NCBI RefSeq assembly: GCF_026870175.2
Contig: NZ_CP113977.2
Coordinates: forward strand, 124,001 to 188,000
Length of the DNA stretch: 64,000 nucleotides
Direction of reading: 5' to 3'
DNA from: Flavobacterium aestivum
Lineage (GTDB): Bacteria; Bacteroidota; Bacteroidia; Flavobacteriales; Flavobacteriaceae
The translations under genes were made by a program, and so were the position numbers. The first letter of the stretch is position 1. Each line of letters opens with the position of its first letter. Positions 58,480 to 64,000 of the stretch are shown piece by piece. The notes below the pieces were generated by a model. The model made no database searches. It saw nothing but the letters and a program-made list of their open reading frames with translations, and was not told the origin of the DNA.

Positions 58480-59814
58480 ATGACAAACGGAGAAATTAAT
58501 AGATTAGGAGATAAAATAAGAGAAAATTATATTAAAGATTCTCTTGAAGAAAATACTCTTAATGAATTGCAAATTTATAGAACTTCTCACAAAGATTCTT
58601 TAGCAAAAGTTTTTAATGCAATGTGTAACCTAAATAGAAAAATGGGGAAACGTAGTATTATAACTTATCGTATAAAGCGTTTTGAATCAATTATTGGAAA
58701 ATTGTATAGGTTTCCAAAAATGGAATTTAGTAGAATGTGGGATATTGGAGGTTGCAGATGTATTGTAAATAATAATGAAGAAGTATATGAATTTAAAGAA
58801 TTAATTGAAAAAAGTGATATTTTAGTAATTAGAAAAGAGAAAGATTACATAATCGCCCCACAAACAGAAGGCTACAAATCTTTACATTTATACATTTCAT
58901 TAAAAAACGATACAAATAAAGTAATCGAGCTACAAATAAGAAATAAAGATGACCATAATTGGGCAACTTTAGTAGAAATTACAGATTTATTATTTGACGC
59001 AAAATTAAAGGAATATGGTAAAGACAAGGAGTTGTTAAGATTTCATTTTCTTTTATCTAAACGTTCAGAATTATCAACGGATGAAAAAAAAGAAATTGCT
59101 AAAACAATTAAAAAATATAAATATTTTGAAAAATTAAGCAATGTGTTTTCAAGGAATTATATACAAATTAGAAAACAATGGCTAAACATTGAAAGTAAGA
59201 ATAATCATAATTATTTTTTAATTGAAACCAAAAAAGATGAAGTCCCAAAAATTACATCTTATAGAAAATTTGATGAAGCAGAAGAAAATTATTTTAATAT
59301 CTATAAAAATAATCAAACTGCAAATGTTGTATTAACTCATTTACCGAAGCCTGACTATGAACAGATAAGCATAGCATATTCAAACTATATATTAACTTTT
59401 CACTCCTTCTTAGATGATAGTTATGAAATATTTGAAAGGTTAATCGAAAAAACTTTAGTTGACAAAAGGTATTTTGAATTCATCAAATACTTCACCTTGT
59501 ATAATGAAATTGTTTATAATCACGTAAACAATTTAATGTCAGAAGTTTTTGAAGTTTATCAAATATCAAAAAGAAATTCGAATGACCTACAAAATTATAA
59601 ATTAAAGCAAAAAGAAAAAGATTGGGTTCAAGATATTAACAACCAAGTAAGAAAAAGACAAGATAAGCAGAAAAGAATTCAAGATTCTATGAGACAAAAT
59701 ATTCCTAGAGGAGGAACATTAGGTAATTATATTTTTACATTTATTTCAAAAAGAATTGCAAGAAAATATAATAAAAGAATTAAAAAAGTAGCAGATAGAA
59801 TGGAGATTAAATAA
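58480..59814 (+). CDS. RelA/SpoT-domain protein, possible toxic small alarmone synthetase
   Basis: A 444-residue protein. Residues about 35-190 form a RelA/SpoT nucleotidyltransferase domain: 'RMWDIGGCRCIVN', the G-loop 'GYKSLHLYI' (131-139) and 'VIELQIRNKDDHNWATLVEI'. There is no HD hydrolase domain. The C-terminal 250 residues are helical and basic, without known motifs. Stand-alone synthetases in mobile elements are often toxSAS or CapRel-like antiphage proteins that modify tRNA or nucleotides. There is no obvious antitoxin gene beside it, so self-inhibition by the C-terminal part is possible. Confidence 0.75.
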   Translation: MTNGEINRLGDKIRENYIKDSLEENTLNELQIYRTSHKDSLAKVFNAMCNLNRKMGKRSIITYRIKRFESIIGKLYRFPKMEFSRMWDIGGCRCIVNNNEEVYEFKELIEKSDILVIRKEKDYIIAPQTEGYKSLHLYISLKNDTNKVIELQIRNKDDHNWATLVEITDLLFDAKLKEYGKDKELLRFHFLLSKRSELSTDEKKEIAKTIKKYKYFEKLSNVFSRNYIQIRKQWLNIESKNNHNYFLIETKKDEVPKITSYRKFDEAEENYFNIYKNNQTANVVLTHLPKPDYEQISIAYSNYILTFHSFLDDSYEIFERLIEKTLVDKRYFEFIKYFTLYNEIVYNHVNNLMSEVFEVYQISKRNSNDLQNYKLKQKEKDWVQDINNQVRKRQDKQKRIQDSMRQNIPRGGTLGNYIFTFISKRIARKYNKRIKKVADRMEIK

Positions 59815-59882
59815 AAGAGCTACTGCTAATAATGCTAACTGTTGCATAACTCCTCAAAAAATAATTTTTAAAATAATAACTA

Positions 59883-59928
59883 AAAAGCAAACCTCTTTTA
59901 AAGCGATTTGAAAGAGGTTTGCTTTTTA
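59883..59928. terminator. Terminator
   Basis: Stem AAAAGCAAACCTCTTT / AAAGAGGTTTGCTTTT, suited to converging transcripts from both sides. Confidence 0.75.
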
Positions 59929-59938
59929 GATATATCAA

Positions 59939-60127
59939 TCAATCGTTTATTAATTTCTCAACTTCTGCTAAACTATTTTTAAAGTGATTTTCTTTACCAT
60001 CAGTAAATTCGATGACGGTAACTGTTTGACCAGTATTATAAGTTAGACTATAAAATTGCTTAATGTTGTGGACTAAAACTTTGACAACTATTTCGTGACC
60101 TGATTGTAGTAATGTAATTGTTTTCAT
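59939..60127 (-). CDS. Hypothetical 62-residue protein
   Basis: The ATG at 60127 gives 'MKTITLLQSGHEIVVKVLVH...TVIEFTDGKENHF', a small beta-rich soluble protein. A longer frame would add a spurious hydrophobic N-terminus. No family recognised. Confidence 0.5.
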   Translation of the reverse strand: MKTITLLQSGHEIVVKVLVHNIKQFYSLTYNTGQTVTVIEFTDGKENHFKNSLAEVEKLIND

Positions 60128-60234
60128 ATAGTTATGTTTAAAAATCAAACATACGAAAAATATTCTTACATTACACCCCAAAAAAAAAAGAAGGATAAAA
60201 GCCATAATATAGCAGCTACTAATCGACATTATGA

Positions 60235-60312
60235 TAATTAGGTTTAATGGGAAGTTGGTTCTGTATTTGACTTAATTTAGTTCCAAACCCGCTATAGTAG
60301 CCACACGTTAGC
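60235..60312 (+). repeat. attC-like intergenic repeat, copy A (truncated at left)
   Basis: Shares 'TTTAATGGGAAGTTGGTTCT' with copy C and ends in TATAGTAG then GTTAGC (60307-60312), like copy B. It lacks the left GCTAAC arm. Confidence 0.55.
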
Positions 60313-60353
60313 AATAATTTGAGTGTTAATATTAAAAAATCAACCTATAAAAA

Positions 60354-61019
60354 ATGGAAAATACATCAAAATTAAACAGATTAAAAGCTTTAAGCGGAGT
60401 ATTACTACTTGGAATTTTAGGAACGGCTTTATGGGAATTATTAATAAGAGATTTAATTTTCTACATAGGAAATTTATTTGTATCAACTTTTTCATTATTC
60501 TATAAAGGGTATGTAAATGATATGTATAGCCATATTTTTGCTAGTGAGTATTCTTTTCAAATTTTACCTTCAATTATTATAATTTTAGTAATTATCGCTT
60601 TGCCTATTTATTTATTTATTAAAGTGCAATTTGCTTTTATAAAACATGAATCGACCGAAAATGACATTAAATCTGGAATTATTGCAGATGCGATTTTTAA
60701 TATATTGAAAAAAAAAGGGAGAGCATCTTTTATGTTTATTTTGACGGGTATTTCAATAATTTTAATGTACAGTGATTTACTAATTAAGCAAATTTCAGGG
60801 AGCGAAGCATATAGAATAATTGACAAAAATTTGATAATAATAAAGCCATACATACCTGAAAGGGAATATGACTTACTTCAAAGTGAATTTAGATTAGTCA
60901 ATAGTAAGGATAAACTATTACATTTAATTATTGAGATAAATAAAATTGCAAATAAAAATAAAATTGATTTAGGAGAATCTAAGTTACTGGCATTAGGCAC
61001 TGTAAAAAATATAAAATGA
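60354..61019 (+). CDS. Membrane protein in a repeat-bounded cassette
   Basis: A 221-residue protein with about four hydrophobic segments ('GVLLLGILGTALWELLI', 'LPSIIIILVIIALPIYLF', 'FMFILTGISIILMYSDLL') and a basic C-terminal soluble part. No family recognised. It starts 41 bases after repeat A and ends nine bases before repeat B, filling its cassette completely. Confidence 0.6.
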   Translation: MENTSKLNRLKALSGVLLLGILGTALWELLIRDLIFYIGNLFVSTFSLFYKGYVNDMYSHIFASEYSFQILPSIIIILVIIALPIYLFIKVQFAFIKHESTENDIKSGIIADAIFNILKKKGRASFMFILTGISIILMYSDLLIKQISGSEAYRIIDKNLIIIKPYIPEREYDLLQSEFRLVNSKDKLLHLIIEINKIANKNKIDLGESKLLALGTVKNIK

Positions 61020-61028
61020 CACACTAGC

Positions 61029-61159
61029 GCTAACAGTTTCTACAACGGATTTGGGTAATAGGCTAAATGGAAAGATAATTTTGTATTTGAGATGATTTGG
61101 CAAATCCGAATAATGGGCTTATTTTATTCTCAAACATATAGTAGCGGGGCGAGGTTAGC
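61029..61159 (+). repeat. attC-like intergenic repeat, copy B (complete hairpin)
   Basis: Nested inverted repeats: GCTAAC (61029-61034) with GTTAGC (61154-61159), CTAC (61040-61043) with GTAG (61141-61144), and CGGATTTG (61046-61053) with CAAATCCG (61101-61108). The layout resembles the folded single-strand recombination sites of integron cassettes, though the core is not canonical. Confidence 0.65.
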
Positions 61160-61193
61160 TGCAAACTTTTCACAACATTTAAAAATTAAATTC

Positions 61194-61589
61194 ATGCAAC
61201 AGAGAATACAAGTAATTGAACTTGGGATAATAGAATCTAAAATTGTAGAAAAACCAGTTGAAGATCAACTATGGGGTTTTTTAATACAGCCTAATTTCAT
61301 AAAAGATGGTGTCAATCTTAGAATCAGATTTGAACTACTACTACCTATTGATAGTAAAAGACATATTTATTGTAATACAATTTCAGGATTCTTTATAGAG
61401 TTTTTCAACGCAGACTATTTAAAATCGAATACTGACATGATACTCAATCTTATTCAAGTTTCAATGGCGCATACAAGACTTACAATTATGCAAATGTTTT
61501 CTGAATATAGCTATATACCTATGCAATATTTAGATAGCAAACATTTTGAAAGTGAGCTTAAACAACAAATTGCAGAATTAAAACTATAG
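61194..61589 (+). CDS. Hypothetical 131-residue protein in a repeat-bounded cassette
   Basis: The ATG at 61194 ('MQQRIQVIELGIIESKIVEK') excludes a longer frame that would run through repeat B. It is an alpha/beta protein with an aromatic-rich end; no family recognised. It starts 34 bases after repeat B and ends 17 bases before repeat C. Confidence 0.6.
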   Translation: MQQRIQVIELGIIESKIVEKPVEDQLWGFLIQPNFIKDGVNLRIRFELLLPIDSKRHIYCNTISGFFIEFFNADYLKSNTDMILNLIQVSMAHTRLTIMQMFSEYSYIPMQYLDSKHFESELKQQIAELKL

Positions 61590-61605
61590 TTTACAAAAAC
61601 CAGCA

Positions 61606-61742
61606 GTTAACAGATACTACAATGGATTTAGGTAATTGGCTAAATGGGAAGTTGGTTTTGTATTTTGGCTTATTTAGCAAATCCGAAGAATGAGCTTAAT
61701 TTAATCCCAAGTCCACTGTAGCAGTAAGACGCTACCAGTAAC
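61606..61742 (+). repeat. attC-like intergenic repeat, copy C
   Basis: Begins GTTAAC and has TACTACAATGGATTTA, GCAAATCCGAAGAATGAGCT and CTGTAGCAG in the same order as copy B, which it matches at roughly three quarters of positions. It ends near CCAGTAAC. Confidence 0.55.
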
Positions 61743-61812
61743 TTACCCACAAACGAAATAATATACCTTCCGAATTAAGTTGTATTTAATCTTAGTTATA
61801 AAATTTTAAATT

Positions 61813-62358
61813 ATGAATGAATTAGAATTATTAGAAGAATTAATCCAAAATGAACATAATTTGAAAATGTCAATGTTTTATGTTCATTTTGCAAATAATG
61901 AAGATGAGAAACAAATCGCAAATAATAATAGAAACAAAATTCAAGATAAAATTGATTTGTTAAAAATTGAACTGCGAGATATTGAAGATAAAACTCAAAG
62001 TCAAAAAGCAAAATTTGGTATAATAAATCAACTTAATCACTATGTTGAGCAAATAAATTTAGTCAGACCAGGATTAAAATTGACACGAAAACAAGATATG
62101 CTTTTAGAAAATATGCTATTTAGTTATATTTCAATGGATATTTATCGACAAATATCTGAAAAAGTTATTGGTTCACATATTCCAGCATATCTACATTATA
62201 CTGATAACGAAAAAGACTCAATCGAAATTCCAGAATTAACTGAGTTTCTAAAAAATGAAATTAGCATTGTCAAATCCATTGAAAATGTTGATTACATAAA
62301 ACTTCAAGATTATTATCAAGGATTTAGACAAAGAATGGTTGACAAATTTATGAACTAA
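61813..62358 (+). CDS. Hypothetical 181-residue protein in a repeat-bounded cassette
   Basis: A charged, helical soluble protein ('MNELELLEELIQNEHNLKMS', 'KIQDKIDLLKIELRDIEDK'). No family recognised. It is the third gene in the repeat array and ends before two hairpins. Confidence 0.55.
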   Translation: MNELELLEELIQNEHNLKMSMFYVHFANNEDEKQIANNNRNKIQDKIDLLKIELRDIEDKTQSQKAKFGIINQLNHYVEQINLVRPGLKLTRKQDMLLENMLFSYISMDIYRQISEKVIGSHIPAYLHYTDNEKDSIEIPELTEFLKNEISIVKSIENVDYIKLQDYYQGFRQRMVDKFMN

Positions 62359-62396
62359 AAATAAGCTATTGGAAACAGCTTTTATTTAAACAAAAG

Positions 62397-62440
62397 AAAC
62401 ATATCTCTTTTAAATCACTTTAAAAGAGATATGTTTTTTA
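62397..62440. terminator. Terminator between the cassette array and the integrase
   Basis: Stem AAACATATCTCTTTTAAA / TTTAAAAGAGATATGTTT; works for both converging genes. Confidence 0.75.
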
Positions 62441-62462
62441 GTTGGAGCACAAAAATATATTA

Positions 62463-63743
62463 TTAACCCATCAGAGATAATTCTATATGTTCTGAATAAT
62501 CTTCTGGAAGAACTGCATCTATGTTACGTAAATATTTCTCTAAGGCGCTCATGGTTGTATGTCCAGTAATGAGCATTAATTTAGATTTTGTTTCAAATGG
62601 TGTTAGTTCTTTTGCAAATTCTTGATATAATTTACCAATAAAGTAATGTCTAAAACTGTATAATCCATATTCAGCGCCCAAGTTCATAGGTATTTTGACC
62701 ATTTTATTAAATCGTTTGGTAAAATAACCTCTTTTATCGTCTTCATTTTTGGTCACCCATTCCCCTATTCCATTGGGAGTAAAAAGAAAATGCTTTTTAT
62801 TTTTATTCTCTAAATTAGGTAACTCTCGAAGTAAGATTTCGGGAATTATTTTTGTCTTTACAGGCTGGTTTTTAGCTTTTATATAAAGGCGCTTGCCAAC
62901 AACGTCAATGTCTTCAATTCGCAATCTACACACCTCTATTGGTCGCAGAAAATTGTATGAAATAAACAAAATAAAGAGTAATAACTGGCTGTCTTTTTCC
63001 TTGAGGTCTTTAAAAATTTGTTCTTGAATAGTCTGGGTATAGGTTTTATTTCTTGTTGGAGTTGATTTTAAAGTCGGAATTTTAGAAATAAAATTATCCT
63101 CTATAATGTCATTACTATCTAAAACTTCAAATAAAGAAGATAATATACTTCTGGCATCATTGTAACTACGGGCAGATGTTTTGTTTAAAATTTCGTTTAA
63201 ATAGGTCTGTGCGGCTTTTTTTGTGATTGCCGTAATGGGTTGTCCTATAAATCCTTTCTTATCGAGCCATCCTTTAAAATTATTAATCCTTGATTCATAG
63301 GTCGCAAATGGTTTTTCGGCTAATACTTTCTCCTTTAATTTGATTCCTAATTCAAAAGCTTCCTTAATTGTCAAAATAGTTTTTTCATCTTCTAGTAAAT
63401 CATCATCGGGAATGTAAGGATTGAAACCATTCTTTAAAATGATTGACAAACTAATGCGGTATTTTTCTAAAATCTCTAAACGTTCCTCTTTGGTTTTATA
63501 CCAATTCACCCCGTCCTTTATGTTCTGTTGACGCGTTAGTAAATTTGTTTCGGGGTCACGATAGGAATAATATAGGTACCAATTTTTTTTTAAGGCTGCT
63601 TGTTTTTGTTCTTCTGAAAGTGTTTTCCATTTTTTTATATCAACACCTCCAGTATAAATTTGAGGGTCAGAATATTGTCGTTTCATTTCAAAACCGTGTA
63701 CGTTTGTGTGTATGTTTTTTAAAAGGTCTTTAAGTTTAGCCAT
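62463..63743 (-). CDS. Tyrosine-type site-specific integrase of element 2
   Basis: A 426-residue tyrosine recombinase. The catalytic set is Arg267 ('NFLRPIEVCRL'), Tyr362-Ser-Phe-Arg365-His366 in place of the usual HxxRH, His395 ('TGHTT') and Tyr404 ('LEKYLRN'). The Tyr-Ser-Phe-Arg-His variant is common in Bacteroidota integrases. It begins 52 bases from the tRNA-Val 3' end and points away from it, the standard layout for tRNA-targeting elements. It should act on the 45-bp repeats at 34651 and 63795. Confidence 0.9.
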   Translation of the reverse strand: MAKLKDLLKNIHTNVHGFEMKRQYSDPQIYTGGVDIKKWKTLSEEQKQAALKKNWYLYYSYRDPETNLLTRQQNIKDGVNWYKTKEERLEILEKYRISLSIILKNGFNPYIPDDDLLEDEKTILTIKEAFELGIKLKEKVLAEKPFATYESRINNFKGWLDKKGFIGQPITAITKKAAQTYLNEILNKTSARSYNDARSILSSLFEVLDSNDIIEDNFISKIPTLKSTPTRNKTYTQTIQEQIFKDLKEKDSQLLLFILFISYNFLRPIEVCRLRIEDIDVVGKRLYIKAKNQPVKTKIIPEILLRELPNLENKNKKHFLFTPNGIGEWVTKNEDDKRGYFTKRFNKMVKIPMNLGAEYGLYSFRHYFIGKLYQEFAKELTPFETKSKLMLITGHTTMSALEKYLRNIDAVLPEDYSEHIELSLMG

Positions 63744-63750
63744 AAAAAAA

Positions 63751-63776
63751 AGCGATTTACTTCCGTAAATCGCTTA
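63751..63776. terminator. Perfect hairpin between the integrase start and tRNA-Val
   Basis: AAGCGATTTA / TAAATCGCTT around CTTCCG. It could terminate the tRNA transcript coming from the right or form part of the attachment region. Confidence 0.5.
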
Positions 63777-63794
63777 TTCTAAACCTTTTAAATC

Positions 63795-63839
63795 TGTGGG
63801 CGATGAGGGGTTCGAACCCCCGACCCCCTCGGTGTAAAC
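63795..63839 (+). repeat. Right attachment site of element 2 (within tRNA-Val)
   Basis: Exact 45-base copy of 34651-34695; it forms the 3' part of the intact tRNA gene, so integration left the tRNA functional. Confidence 0.88.
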
Positions 63840-63871
63840 GAGGTGCTCTGAACCAGCTGAGCTAATCGCCC
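63797..63871 (-). tRNA. tRNA-Val (anticodon UAC)
   Basis: The minus-strand cloverleaf is complete. Acceptor GGGCGAT (63871-63865) pairs with ATCGCCC (63804-63798), with discriminator A at 63797. The D-arm is AGCTCAGCTGGTTCAGAGC. The anticodon stem CCTCG/CGAGG carries loop TTTACAC (anticodon TAC), and the T-arm is GGGGGTTCGAACCCC. CCA is not encoded. It is the integration target of the tandem elements. Confidence 0.93.
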
Positions 63872-64000
63872 TATTACAATTTAGATATCTTCATTTCCTT
63901 ATTGCGAGTGCAAATATAGGCTAGTTTTTCGTTTCTACAAAATATTTTCAAATAAATTTTACATTTAATTTAACCAATCTACACATCTTACTAACATACA

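Noticed and set aside
59815..60127. Antitoxin gene for the RelA/SpoT-domain protein
   Set aside because: The only neighbour is a convergent 62-residue gene on the other strand beyond a terminator, so a toxin-antitoxin operon is not supported.

Overview
The window looks like chromosomal DNA of a Flavobacterium-type gliding bacterium (Bacteroidota). It is AT-rich. It starts with a porU-like gene divergent from gldJ, then murF, a flavobacterial type IX secretion/gliding arrangement. Promoters of the Bacteroidota form (TTG, about 19 bases, TAnnTTTG) are visible, and one cargo protein ends in a type IX sorting domain.

Layout. (1) 1-5.39 kb is host backbone: porU (partial), gldJ, murF and a flavoprotein monooxygenase. 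(2) 5.39-34.65 kb is integrated element 1. It has a tyrosine integrase at its left end, an excisionase-like HTH protein, a primase/VapE-type replication protein and a cluster of ten 9-bp-spaced iterons. Its cargo is an Rhs polymorphic-toxin locus with duplicated immunity genes, toxin-tail fragments and an orphan Rhs tip. Further cargo is a graspetide-like RiPP pair (precursor plus ATP-grasp ligase), an XRE regulator module and a large YobI/KAP-like NTPase. (3) 34.65-63.80 kb is integrated element 2, bounded by two exact 45-bp copies of the 3' part of a tRNA-Val gene. It has a repressor with operator repeats, a replication-like protein, a type VI secretion cargo islet (Hcp with a C-terminal extension, zincin effector, three lipoprotein immunity candidates) and a 12-kb collinear block that looks viral. 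Its right arm carries a zincin lipoprotein, a second copy of the XRE module, a RelA/SpoT-domain protein, an attC-like cassette array and an integrase. (4) 63.80-63.87 kb is the intact tRNA-Val(UAC) target gene.

The most interesting part is 42.46-54.80 kb. It holds about 19 co-directional, tightly packed genes: a transglutaminase-fold protein, many small proteins with a single N- or C-terminal membrane segment, a beta-rich capsid candidate followed by an intra-operon terminator, two paralogous annexin-like membrane proteins, a peptidoglycan-binding protein, an endolysin/holin/spanin-like lysis cassette, an LEA2-like membrane protein, an ArdC-zincin-RadA fusion and a lysine-rich DNA-condensing protein. 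I see no terminase, portal, tail or conjugation gene. My reading is a temperate, tailless, membrane-containing phage (or a derivative) of a kind I do not recognise. The capsid assignment is inference.

The two tandem elements share a paralogous 110-residue protein, a near-duplicate XRE/small-protein module and two 24-25 bp noncoding-type motifs (one and two mismatches). Element 1 lacks structural genes, so a satellite-helper relationship is possible.
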